Translations under genes and position numbers: made by a program | Source of the DNA: Purshia tridentata | Taxonomy: Eukaryota > Streptophyta > Magnoliopsida > Rosales > Rosaceae | Reading direction: 5' to 3' | DNA length: 60,804 nt | Assembly (NCBI GenBank): GCA_003254885.1 | Contig: QANT01006503.1 | Span: forward strand, 1-60,804 | In this document: one piece after another, positions 24,301 to 36,160 of the stretch | How the letters are laid out: every line of letters starts with the position of its first letter | Numbering within the stretch: the first letter of the stretch is position 1 | Notes under the pieces: model-generated | Told to the model about the DNA's origin: nothing | Seen by the model: only the letters and a program-made list of their open reading frames with translations | The model's database searches: none

Positions 24301-25270
24301 TGAAGCTGTGAACAATCAAAATTTGGAGTCTCATCCATGTGCTGAAGAAGTCGACCAGGAGTGCAAACCAGTATGTTCAGCTCATTTACGCACTCCTTCT
24401 CTGCTTCAACATCTTTGCGACCACCGATTAGGAGCCCAGCACTAAAATTATGGTGCTTCCCAACCGATTTTAACACATCAAAAGTTTGACCAGCTAATTC
24501 CCTTGTCGGAGATATTATGATGCCGCCTACCCCATCTGCAGGATTCCATCTCTCTCTATGCAATTTCTCCACAAGCTGAAATCAACAATATGGCAGGACA
24601 TCAAAACAGAGGAACCTAATGATTATAGTTGTGATAGGCTTGGTTGAAACTCATTAAGTAAATATTGCACAAATCTTTACTATACCTCAATTAACTTAGC
24701 CAACTACTAGCAGTATCTAAACTCAAAAACTTAATCGTAATTTATTATCTTTCTCACGGATCTCAGAAACAAATGACACCCCGAGCTCCTAAAGCACTCA
24801 CTTTTCGACTGAAAACACCAATATTGATTAACAAAAACACTAATATCAATCAAACCCACAAACCCAAAAAATTAAAAAATTAAACTCACACCCCAACTTA
24901 CAGGTATAACAAAAGCGAGAGTCTTCCCCGACCCAGTTTTGGCGGCACCGAGTATATCTCTGCCACATAGCGCGTGCGGCAAAGACGCCTTCTGAATATC
25001 GGTCATTTCGACGTACTTGGATTGGCGCAAGGCGTCCTTGGTCTTCTTCGAGATGGGCAACTGGTCGAACCTGGTGGCGCCGGGGTAACGCGAAAAGGTC
25101 ATAGGGTCGAGGCGGCCAATGGGGGACTTGGACGGCAAAGGAGGGAGAGACATGGGGTTGGAGCCGCACTCGGGTTTCTGGGATTCGATCCATGAATTCA
25201 GAAGCTCGATTTCTTGGACCTCCGAGACCAGCTTCTGCTTGCGAGAGGTCTTTGATTTGGGTTTTCTCAT
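21302..25270 (-). CDS. RH32: DEAD-box ATP-dependent RNA helicase 32 (Dbp4/DDX10 type)
   Basis: Eight exons close in frame to 743 residues: 25270-24902, 24575-24300, 24102-23779, 23264-23073, 22967-22812, 22702-22290, 22037-21877 and 21642-21302. All DEAD-box motifs are present: a Q-motif region ([11 protein letters not shown]), [49 protein letters not shown] and HRVGRTAR. The N-terminus is basic ([13 protein letters not shown]). The C-terminal third is acidic then basic, with [17 protein letters not shown] phrases as in Dbp4 orthologues. Dbp4/DDX10 proteins act in the nucleolus in pre-rRNA processing and release of U14 snoRNA from pre-ribosomes; that role is known for the family and inferred here. 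It lies between the two giant helicase paralogues on the same strand. Intron 2 carries a (TTC)n run near its donor. Confidence 0.92.
24271..24289. repeat. (GAA)n microsatellite in an RH32 intron
   Basis: About six GAA units on the plus strand (TTC on the coding strand) lie just downstream of the exon 2 donor at 24299. Confidence 0.85.
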
Positions 25271-25486
25271 TGTGGATGTGGCCGTGGCCGTGGCTGTGAC
25301 TGTGTTTGGAGAACACAGATGCTAGGTTTTGGGTTTTGGAAATTGGTGAGAGGTCTTGGTGGTGACAAGGGTTTAAGATTTGCTTCTTTTCCTTTTTTTT
25401 TCTTTGGGAATGAAACATTTGCTTTCTTAAACGGGGAAAAGATAGTTTTTTTTCTTTCTAAGTTACGAGGGAAATAGGTTGTAGTA

Positions 25487-25496
25487 TTAACTTTTA
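25487..25496. repeat. Left target-site duplication of the 1.4-kb element
   Basis: The ten bases ttaactttta directly precede the element's left end and are repeated exactly at 26914-26923. Confidence 0.85.
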
Positions 25497-26913
25497 GGGA
25501 AAATTATTTCAAAGGATTATAATTATATTATATTTTATAATTGAGGATGCGAAGTTATTCCAATTAAGGATTATATTTATCGGTTTGTTTCAATCAAGAT
25601 CTATCGTTAAATCTGTCAATATTTCTATTAATTTTAGGGGCAATTTTATCTTTTTTGTCAAAAAATTCATAATAAAAAAAACCCAATAATTCAATTAAAA
25701 AAGAAAAAAAAAAAAACCAAATCAGCAAACTAAAAATCAACACAACTTCATCAAAAAAAAAAATCAACACAATATCATAAAAAAAATCAATACAAATCAT
25801 CAAAAAATCTCACACAACCCACAATTCTTTTTCTTTTTCATCCATTTACAATAAACCCAAAAAAAAAAAACAACCAATAAAAATATTTAAAAACTTTTTT
25901 TTTCCTTGGTTCTTCTTCCCCACCCAATAGTAGCACCAATCTCTTCCCCAAACCCCCTCCCCTTCCCTCGTAGCTCCCTCTCCCACCTAACCCAACCCCC
26001 AACCTCGGTGCCCCTCACCTCGAAAACCCCATCCCAACGCGGCAGCGCCCCTCACCTCGAAAATCCCCTCCCAATGCGGCCGCACCCCTCCCTCCCCACT
26101 AACCCCGTCGCACCCCTTTCCCCCATCCAACCCAACCCCACCTCCACCCTCAACCATGCCCCACCTAGATCTAGTCCCATGCCTCCACCAAAAGCCCACC
26201 AGCCCCAGCCCCGATCTGGAAAAAAATGAACCTCTGCAAGAATTATTACATAAACTTCCAACAGATAGAGTCTTATACCAAATGATATTGGTGAGGAGTG
26301 CCAAGGTATTGGTGATGCGTGAAGGGGTGTTGCGGGGTGAAGAGCGCTGGCTAGGGGGCTAGGTTGGGCGGGAGAAGGGAGCTGCGAGGAAGAAGGGATT
26401 TAGGTGGGTGGAGAAGAACTAAAGAAGAGCCAAAAAAAAAAATTGATATTTTTAAGTGTATTTTTTTTCTTAGTTTACTACAAATTTTGTAAATGGATTT
26501 TGGGGTTTGGGGTTTGGGAAGAAAAAGAAGAAGAAGAAGAATCTGGGTGCAATTGGGCAAGCAAATATAGGAAGAAGAAAATGAAGAACAAGAAAGAAAA
26601 AGAAAAAAAATTGTAGGGGTTGTTTTTTCTTATTTTTTGATAAGATTGTGTTGTTTTTTATTTTTTATTTTGTGTTGATTTTTTAATGATTTTTTTGTTT
26701 ATTATTTTTTTAATTGAATTTTTGGGTTTTTTTATTTTCTATTATTAATTTTTTATGGAAAAGATGAAAAATTAACGGAGAGGTTGACGGATTTAACGGT
26801 AGACTCTTGATTGAAACAAATCGATAAATATAATCCTTAATTGGAACAATTTGAAATTCGCATCCTTAATTGCAAAACGGGATATAATTATAGTCCTTTT
26901 GCTAAAATTTTCC
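25497..26913. mobile_element. Complete foldback transposon (Mutator-like by TSD length), 1.4 kb
   Basis: The element begins gggaaaattatttcaaagg and ends cctttt-gctaaaattttcc. Its two arms, about 25497-25800 and 26640-26913, are inverted copies; both contain the phrase ccaattaaggat or its complement and gttaaatctgtcaa or its complement. The direct repeat ttaactttta flanks it at 25487-25496 and 26914-26923, a clear 10-bp target duplication (9 bp if one base is shared). The core, 25900-26400, is C-rich on the plus strand. It contains an open frame at 25906-26229 of low-complexity Pro/Ser-rich sequence that I do not regard as a gene. No transposase is present, so it is non-autonomous. Confidence 0.85.
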
Positions 26914-26923
26914 TTAACTTTTA
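26914..26923. repeat. Right target-site duplication of the 1.4-kb element
   Basis: An exact copy of the ten bases at 25487-25496, directly after the element's right end. Confidence 0.85.
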
Positions 26924-27422
26924 TTGCATTTTACTAGAAAAAGAAAAATAATAAGATGGCGTACTTGCTTGCTTGCATCTTCATTTTAATTTATTACTGA
27001 TATATTTATAAATTGAAATAATAGAGGTAAATTACGACAATTCTAATTAATTATAGTGTTAAACATCCTTAACGGCGTCAACGTAACTATTTGCTCAAGA
27101 AAAACGGCATCAGCACACCCAAACCCTCACACTTGAGAATGATAAACTCAAACCCGCCCTCTCTAGCAATACTATACTAACCTTGGGAGTAGGGACTTAC
27201 AAAAGACTTACACTTTTTAAGATTGAACCTGGAAGTTAAATGTTCTCATAAGATTTACACTTTTACAGCTATACTTACTAGGACGACTGATTACTCAAAG
27301 ACAACCTGTTTGATTTATATTTAAACACTTAAAAATGCCAAGCACTAATTAGAAAGTTTCTGTGACGCATATCATCATCGAAGGCATTGCCTGTCCATTG
27401 TTTCTAGTTCCCTAGCTCCCAC
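26924..27422. other. 3' flank of copy B
   Basis: About 500 bases lie between the foldback element and the stop codon of copy B. The region should contain the copy B 3' untranslated region. No gene is seen. Confidence 0.5.
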
Positions 27423-30400
27423 TTATGCCTTCCCAGCAAGTTTTTTGTTGTGCTCCAAAAATAGCTTAATCAAGGCAGGCTCCATTTTATCCGGCCAAAA
27501 AAAGATATGATTCATTTTTTGCCTCCTCCATTGCAACCTCCTGGAAAGTTCTGCAACTGTAGACATTTTGTTGCCAAGTTCCTGCTCACTGCATGAAAAT
27601 AGAAATAAGAAAAAAATGAACAAAGATTGTTAAGACAAAACTGTTGAAACAGTAAATAATCAAGAAAGTTATATTGTATATTTGAAAGATACAACGGACC
27701 TCCCGTCTAATGCTGCATAAAGTTGCATTAATCCATCAATCATGCTCAGCACTTCTCCAGATGATATTTCTTGTCTGTCAACAGATTCCGGAAAGCATGC
27801 AGACCATGTAGCAGTCAAAAGGCAAATAATGTTCTCCACATCCAACTGAAAATAACATCAAGTAATGAGGAAAAGCTTAGCACAACCGCTGCTCAGTGGG
27901 TATGTTGTGAACCATAAGAGAAAAAAAATGGTAATTACCTTTATTTTTGAGGCATCTGAAAAGAAACTCCTATGATCTCTTTCCTTCACCGATTCTAAAC
28001 CTTCAAATATTTCCCACAAACGATCAAAATCCATTGGGAGGATCCTTCTGTTCCAACATCGAGTGTTTTCAATCGCCCTAGTTTCACCTCGTGAAGATTG
28101 AACCATACATTGTTCTGAAAACAAATTTCTTAATATGTCAACAATGCGCAGGCTAGCCTTCATGTCTTCGAAAATGGCATCTGAACAGAAGAACCTTGAA
28201 CAATCAACCCCAAAACTTGCAATTACCAAAGGATTACCAATATTCTTAAAAGCTTTAGCTAGCACATTCACATTTCTACTTAGAGAATTCTGTAAAGACA
28301 TAATACTCCTAAGGGTATCGCAAAAATCCTTTGGTAGTTGCTCAGTGACATGGTTCCTCCTCAGCAGATCTAAGAGTATATCAAAACACCTCCCGAAATT
28401 CAAATAAAGCAAACACAATGCAGCAACTAATCTCCGAATCAGTAGCTTATAATACTTCTTCCAATTTCTGGTAGACTTTTTAATCCATTTAATCATGGTC
28501 ACCTTATCAAAGAGAAACTTCCGAACCACATCAGTCAAAAACTTAAGGATGTTTTCGAAAGACATTCCCACGTCAGCCACCATACAGGGAGCTGCTTTAG
28601 TATATTCTTCAAGGTATAACAGCCATTCAATAAAACAAGATCTTGTAGTGATAACATAACCTTGACAACAACATACCCAAATCAGAAGGCGTTCTACAAG
28701 ATACAAGAAGCAATCAGGTGTCATGTCGTAACATAAACTCCAATTTGCACAATAAGTTTTGGCCAAAGCATCGTGGAACATCCACAGAAGAGACACATCC
28801 CCAGGTTCTTGACTGGTATAGCCAAGTATAGAACCTTCTGAAAAGTCTAACCTTCTCTGTTCTCCACCGGTGTAGCAAGCCACAGAGTATTCAACAACCT
28901 GTGCATCTCTAGGCTGTTCACTAGTATTCCCAGATGCATATCCCAGTGGAAGCTCTGATCCATTATTGCCACATAGATTCTCAATGAACGCCTTCCATGG
29001 TGGACTGCAGTCCAGATTTTTCACAACCTTCTCATAAAGTTCATTATTCAGCTTAACAGACCCAAGAATAATCATAGCAAGGCATCCGATTTCCCCAGAA
29101 GACAGCTTGTTCGTTGAGCTGATGTATTCAACCATGACTTGTTTCAGTAAATTCTTACAAGCATCAGATTGTCTTAGAGAAATGATACTCTCGCTTGATG
29201 ATATCCTCCAATCTAAAGGAAATATGTAAGAAACAACATTCTCAGTCGACAACTTAACAAATCTATACAGTGTCTCAGCATCTCGATAGCTCCGCTTCAA
29301 AATTTTGCATTCCAAAAGATATATTGCAGTCTCATAAATCCGGATAAGAGACCAAATTTGACAGAACATGGGTTTGGAGTTATTGATTAGGTAATTGTAA
29401 AGCGCTTCAAGCTTGTCCAAAACCCTAATGCCAAGAGAAAGCATTTCTGAACTCCAATAACTCTGAGCATCCAAAACAAGCTGACGAACATCAATAGAGA
29501 CCAACTCCCCATTACGACTGAGGAAACTTTTATCAACACTTCTCACCCAATCAACATTAGAAATGAGTGAAAGATAGACCAGATTCAGATCATCATGAAA
29601 GTGCCTCCACACTCCTAAGTAATTCAAAAAGAAGTCTCCATAATTTCTGTATTCATTAGCGTCTGCAGTTTCAAAATATCTTAGATATTCAATCAGGTAT
29701 ACAATTTTCTCCTTCCAATTATTCCAAAAATACACCAGTGAATTAATAGAAATCTGCTTCTTATATTTTTTGTCTGAAGCCTTTTTAAGATTATCGTTCA
29801 ATTTTTCTTCCCACCAATACTTTGTGGTACTTGAAGTTATAAGAGGATCCAAAAAATTTCGAGCAGATAACATTTCATTCTTAACCATTTGCATCCTGGA
29901 TCTGTCATCGTTGCCCTCGTAATAGTGAAATGCGCAACTCTCAAGAAATTCAAGTTCAATTTTATCAGCCCCATTTACTTGTCTAGCCAGAGCATACTCT
30001 TCAGTTTCTTGTTGTTTCCAATACTTGATGTATTCCAAACCTGTGTCAAATAGTTTTCCTTGGAAACAAGAAGTAAGACACTCAGAGAAAAATTTTCCCC
30101 TCGCATATGCATCTGCCGCAAGTGCATAACATCCAGCCAGAAAAAAGCATTCCCCAGCTCTTTCAAGTTCAGGTTCGTCACATTTATTCAAATAAATATC
30201 ACCTGCACCAATAAAATCTTCAAACGGATACAAGCAACGAATTTGTAGATTCAAGTGCAACAAAAGATATCCTAAAAGGTGCCACACAACACAAGAGGCA
30301 TTTCACTGTGACATAAATACTCACAGGATAAAAGACTACGGATGTTAACTTCATACCTGCTCGTTCATACTCCCCTGAATCATAAAAGCATCTGGCAGCG

Positions 30401-33400
30401 GAAACAGACTGCCCTATATCTTCAAATATTAAAGCAGCTTCCCTAAGGATGGCATTAGCCACTTCAGGATTTGAAGTTCGCATATGGTCAGCCTTAACTT
30501 TAAGTTCGGCAGCTTTAGACCTTCTTTCCCAAACAGCATCCCCAGACCTTTCAAAGCACATTCTGGCCATTTTGTAGTTGAGCTCACGATATAGCTGTAA
30601 GAAACATATAATATGAGTTGGACTAATATTATTGAATACAATGTCGTTAGAACAACGTACAGTAGTAAAGATTATAATAAGAAAAGTTATGATAATCATA
30701 AAAATAATGTTTATGGTTCTCATAATGTCGAGAATAATACTATCAAAAAAGAGCAACAATGTTATTATTGTTAATCTCATCAACATCATTATCATTACTG
30801 CTGTTATGATTAAGCAAACCTTGATGCCACATGATTTCCACTGTTCTGGAGTGCTTTCAACTTGCATAACCTGTGCAACTGAATCATCAAGTTGTCTAAC
30901 TTGTACAAGACATTTCTTTATCCAATAGTCAAACATAGGATTGGAAAGCTCTTCTACATTCTCATAAATCCACAATCTTTGTTTCGTACGAGAGACAGCA
31001 ACATATAACTGCTTCAGTTCAGAGCACAACATGTCGTGTTTGGCATCATTAAAACTTGGAAAGCGCTTAGGTAAAGTGGAGTCGAGCAAATCTTGTTCCT
31101 TCATGAAATCATATATAACCCTCCATTGATTTTTCAGGGGTGATGATCCGAAAAAGTTGTACAAGACTACATCCTACAAAAAGGACATATAGATGCTAAT
31201 AATGAACCAAAATAAGATTTCAAACGCATGACAGCATCAACTGGAATCAAAGTATTAATAATTTAATGAATTTTGCAACAACTTTTCTTTTGAATTTTGG
31301 ATGTGAACCAGTATCTTATACGAAATTACTGTTGGAAGACATAGCCAGAAAAAAAAATTGAAAGAAAAAAAAAGGGAAGAATCTTGCATGGAGAAGTAAT
31401 TGAGAACCACAACAGCACATAACCTGTTAAATTAAAATCCTCGATGACATTAAGAGTGAACAAATATTAGTCACCTGAAACTCTAGGCCCTTGCACTCCA
31501 ATATAGTAAGAACAAGCGCTTGCCTCCCTATGAATTTCGAGATTTCCTTTTGGGCACTAGCATCACGAACCAAAATAACCTGCTCTGCACCAAATCCAAC
31601 TATATTTCCAGCAACAGTTTCACTATTTCCAAAAAACTTCACAAATACATTTTCATTTTCTCCAGAATAGAGCAAAACCGGCGCTTCGCCATATATAAGA
31701 CTCATTTCAGGTTTTAACACATCAATAGAGAAGGGAAAAAAGTGATAAAGTAGTTCAATAATGCTTTGCAACAACTTCAGTATACCATCATGGCTTCGGA
31801 AGTTTTGGGTCAAATGAAATATGTCTGAGATTTGTCCATTATATTTTTGTTCGTGATGCATCTTTCTTCTTGACTCCAATAGAAACTTCTCATAAAACAA
31901 ATGTCGTATATCTTGGAATCTAAAATCAATTCCCCTTGCAATAGTTTGGGCTGTATCACCAGAAAAAACAAAACCCTCTTCAACATTACTGCAGACATGT
32001 TTGAACAGTGCGATTTGGCCCATGGCAAGATCCTGAACCTCATCAATGTATATGAAATCAATCTCATCACCCGCAAATTTTTCATGTTTCAGTCGACGGT
32101 GAATATCATTTACAAAATCAGCAATATCAAATTCACCATTCATCATCTTCATTTTTTCATAAATCTGAAATGTATCATATACGATCTCTCTCTTCTGCTT
32201 GCTTAAATTGGAAGCCCGGCCCTCTGACATTTGAACATAATTGTCCCGACTGAGTTTTCCATCAGCTGCTCCCATGGCTCCCAGGCCACCTTTTATATGA
32301 GAAATAATCTCAGTAAAGACTCTTGAAGCATCAAGCTTCTTTGTTAACTCGGTATTAAAATGAGGCCAATAAGATGAACTAAACCTCTCGTAATTGACCT
32401 CCTTTGTCCTTAGAAAGGCCTGCAGTGCAAGTGATCTTGAACTTTTCAGTCGACCGTGAGGAAGTATAGTATTTCCAAGGAATCTTTCAAAGTATGAATT
32501 GCTCAAACTTCCATCAAGCATCATCAAGAACTTATGGAATGTTATGAAAAGAGGATAACACTCTGACGAAATATCAAGAAAAGAATCAGGGATACCCCTG
32601 AATTGTGCTTCCTCATCATCAAACTCATCCATATTAATCAAACTGCTCTGAGCTGAATGGCTTCCACCGCAAGCCAAACTGCAGACATGCAAAGTTAAAA
32701 TCATTCAAATTATTCATCTTCCAGAGGCATATGAAGTTGACGTTTACTTTTGAAACAAATATGACAAGTATGAGATGATTTGCCATGGTAACATCAGAAG
32801 CAACTAAAACTAATTTTAAAGATCTTCATCTGGATGATCAGGAATCATGGTATTATAAAATGGGGTGGAAATTAACATAAAATGCATGTATATATTAACT
32901 ATAAAGGTTCAAGCTTTTATAAAAATGATGAAAAATTTGTCCAGAGATGCATGATATGTGTGTGTATAATTGTATATCAAACATGTACCCAATATAAACC
33001 CATAAATGTAAGCACATATATACAGGTCCTATACAAGTATGTGATAAGCTCTGCTATGTAAGCTGCTTGTCCACCTAAGCAAAGTGGTTGTCCAGCTCAT
33101 GTAGTTAGGATATTATTAGAAGAATTAATTAATTGTCTATTTGGTTAGTCGGTTAGTAACTGTACTCCTCTATAATCCAAGCTATATATATTAGCTTCCA
33201 GTGTATTCCAAACATTATTCAATATACATAACAGATCAGTTTGTTCGTTTCTCTGTTTTCTTCGTTTCTTGTAATTTTCCTCTTTGATTTTCTGAGTTCC
33301 CAAACACAATATTATCAGTATGAAGTATCCATTTATGATCAACAGAAAGCAAGTATATAGTAACACGTTTAGCATTGTGACAGAGCAGCAAGTTCATCCA

Positions 33401-35360
33401 GAATATAAAATTTCTAAAACATCTAATGTTAAAAGAAGAAATATGGTGAATTCGAACTAAAGAGTTCAGTAGAAATCTATAGAGAGACAACAAACAACTA
33501 CTTTAAAAGAAATAAAAAGAAGAATGTCTTTTTGTTAAGTACGCACCTTTTTAACTGCAACACATGTCGCTTGACAGCAAAAGAGAGTTTAGAACTGACT
33601 GTCACAAAAAGCTGGCGCAAAACAGTCACATTAGTAGCTTCGGAAACCTTTCTACTCGGACTATCATGCCAGAATGAATGGCTCCTAACACCATGGAATC
33701 CTTCCTCTGCCATATGGTGTTGCTGTTCTTTCTGATATAACTTCATAGCTAAAACAGTTGTCTTTCCAGTCCCCGACCGTCCTAGTACAAATGTACTTCT
33801 ATTATAAAGAATGATCTCCATTTCTTGGTCTGTAACTTCAAAGGGGAGATCTAATTCTCTACCCTCACGACCAGACAGCAAAAGGTTCACTGCCCCAGAT
33901 GATAAGGAGTAGAATTTCATCAGGATCAAGCTATCCTTGACCTTTGAATTCTCAACATAACTTGTATTTTCAGAAGAGTCGCCCACTAAATCACTTGGGA
34001 TATGGGTGATGCTAAGATCTTTAAACCGGGAAACATCCAAAGACAGTGGCCAGCTCCCTGGAATTTCCAAATCACTGGTCACAAAAGACAAACCGGAAAA
34101 GTTCAGCGGCATTTTGAAAAACAATTAGAAGATGAATCATTCGTATATTTATATTATTCCAAGAAGGAAACATATTATAAGTTCAAGCTGCAACAATTCA
34201 GAATTATAGAATGCAAAACAACATACCCTTCCAGAAATTTTTTCCTGCAGAGATTGATAAAATCATCTGTATATCTCTTAAATATACAGTCTAATTGATC
34301 TACCAATTTTTGGATATCGCATAGATCAGGCAGTATGTCCCAGAACTTTAACACTTGAATGTATCTCAAATCTTTCACTATGTCCGTGCTGCAAACAATA
34401 TATAGACCATCAACCTTAAATTGCTTTGCGAACATCGAAGAGCTTTTACAAATTGCGTCAACATTTCTTTTCTTGGGTCTCCAGCCAGTAGAAAGCATAA
34501 GTAGAAGATTCATTACGGACATCTTCATTCGGAATGACTTCAGTTTTTTGAATGAGTTCAAAAAGCGATCACTGAACAGCACCTAACAATTGGGAAAAAA
34601 ATAAAGTATTGACAATTGTCACAGTAAAAGGTGATTGGAAATTAAAGCAGAGAAACCCTGAATCGTACCTTCCATCTAGCACAGCTGCACATATGCATGG
34701 CTTCCCATATTCTTAAGTTGGGAGTTATGTTTACTAAGAAAACTATAAGGATTGGTGTTGGAATGCCATTATTGACTTCAAACTCTTTCGATGCTTTGAC
34801 TTCAAAATAAAGAGAAGTTCCATCATCCTCGTTCTTATTTTTGGGGACTTGAGTGACTATTGCAAATGCCCATGATCTCCCTAACTTGTGCAAATCAGGA
34901 GCAGTTTCTGGTTTACCAAATACTAAAACAAAAACATCTCCAGGCAGAGTTTTGTATGGTTCCTTGCTGCGATCAATGGACATGTTTCTCCAGCAATCAA
35001 CCTGGATATCATATAGCTGTGTTCCATTAGGCTCCGATTCTTTAATTGCAATAACTTCACCAAATGGTGCTCTGTCCATAGCTTGCATACTGGATTGCAA
35101 TTGAGCTCGAGTTTCATCCAATAAGGGATATGCATAAGACCCAAAGTAATGTTGATCCGACTGAAATGATTGAGGATTAACCTTTTCCACCATAAACAAA
35201 ATTATATATAGAAGGTTAATCTTATATACTTAAGAAAAATCTCATCAAATTTGAAGAAATTATATATATATACCTGTTGCTTGTAAAGATTTTCATTAAG
35301 AATGTCTTCGAGGGACCAAGAAAACACAACCTCAATTAAGCTGTCAGGGGCTTCCATCAT
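27423..35360 (-). CDS. UvrD/Rep-type helicase with TPR-like C-terminus (TRANK1-like), copy B, Sen1 module lost
   Basis: Ten exons close in frame to about 1,951 residues: 35360-35274, 35181-34669, 34582-34227, 34074-33547, 32678-31475, 31173-30820, 30594-30357, 30202-27939, 27845-27700 and 27588-27423. Exons of 356, 1204, 354 and 238 bases match copy A exactly in length. The UvrD/Rep module is complete: GRSGTGKT at about residue 417, [37 protein letters not shown] and YVAVSRTKQRL. The Sen1-type helicase of copy A is absent: exon 2 runs from IWEAMHMC straight into CARWK, the end of the last Sen1 exon. About 143 residues of the TPR-like region are also missing. The end differs from copy A, with two extra exons ending EHNKKLAGKA and no basic tail. 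Exon 2 is placed at an in-frame AG because the ancestral acceptor is TG. It is probably functional, though expression is unproven. Confidence 0.8.
33040..33308 (+). mobile_element. Probable solo LTR (Copia-like) in a copy B intron
   Basis: The stretch begins tgtgataagctctgc and ends cccaaacaca, giving TG...CA ends. It holds a promoter-like section, gtactcctctataatccaag followed by tatatatatt, then the phrase attccaaacattattcaat and a T-rich leader, the usual order in plant LTRs. Directly after it, atattatcag resembles a decayed tRNA-Met primer-binding site. No internal genes or second LTR are present, and I could not find a clean five-base target duplication. It lies in the intron between exons 4 and 5 of copy B. 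Confidence 0.5.
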
Positions 35361-36125
35361 GTAGCCTCACACTTTGACTAAATATCCCACACTTGCTTCT
35401 CTTAACTGCAACTTAATTCAATCAAACATTTTATCATGAATGAGGAGATATGTAAAATATTAGCAACCATTTAGGCTAAAAGTTTTCACCCATTTCCACT
35501 GTTCAAATGGAAAACTAACAGAGACCTTATAAGAGAAGAGTAGTAAAGATAATTCTAGCTACTTACATGAGAAGTAGTACCTCAGAACTATGTAAGTAGG
35601 TTGGTCCTTAAATTGCAGTCAAATTGACATCATTTTATTCAACATTACTACTCATGTACTACATAAATATAAAGAAATGTTCTTTTACCTGAATCAACAA
35701 CAATGGTAATGTGATCGATGAAGTTTCTATTTCTTTTTCTCTGTTTTGTTCTTTTCTTCTCTTTCCTTTTTCTTTAACTTCACTTGCTCTTCCAGTTTTT
35801 GTTCATCTGAGCCAGCACTATATTAGCCAGTAGCCCAGTACTCACTAGTCACGACTGTTCGTGGAGTAGTGGAAAAGGCGCGCGCTGTTGAATGAGCATT
35901 CTGACAAATACGTGGCGAAGTTCAAAGGTTGTGGAAGAGAGTGGGTTACTTTTTGGTTTCCAAGGGGTGGCGGGTTACTGGGTTACTTTTATCACATGCA
36001 AAATATTTCTCCACACACGAAGACAACAGTAGATCATAGGCTGCTGCGCGTTCTTCAACTTTATGATGATAGGTCATTATAGACCATACACCAGTTTTAC
36101 ACAACACACGTATATATATGTCTCT

Positions 36126-36160
36126 CAAAAGTCAAAAGTCAAAAGTCAAAAGGCAAAAGC
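36126..36160. repeat. CAAAAGT tandem repeat forming a W-box cluster
   Basis: The seven-base unit caaaagt occurs three times in direct tandem, followed by caaaagg and caaaag. On the minus strand each full unit reads ACTTTTG joined to give TTTTGACTTTTGACT, so TTGACT, a WRKY W-box, occurs three times at seven-base spacing. It lies about 770 bases upstream of the copy B start, in the direction of copy B. Function is inferred only. Confidence 0.6.

Noticed and set aside
24846..25418. 190-codon minus-strand frame overlapping RH32 exon 1
   Set aside because: It is in another frame of the same strand as RH32 exon 1, whose DEAD-box motifs and splice sites fix the correct frame.
25906..26229. 107-codon open frame in the core of the foldback element
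   Set aside because: It is Pro/Ser-rich low-complexity sequence from C-rich DNA inside a transposon, open in several frames. It has no recognisable domain.
27423..35360. Copy B as a pseudogene
   Set aside because: Ten exons stay in frame over 1,951 residues, all UvrD motifs are intact and exon lengths match copy A. The losses are in frame, so I keep it as a gene.
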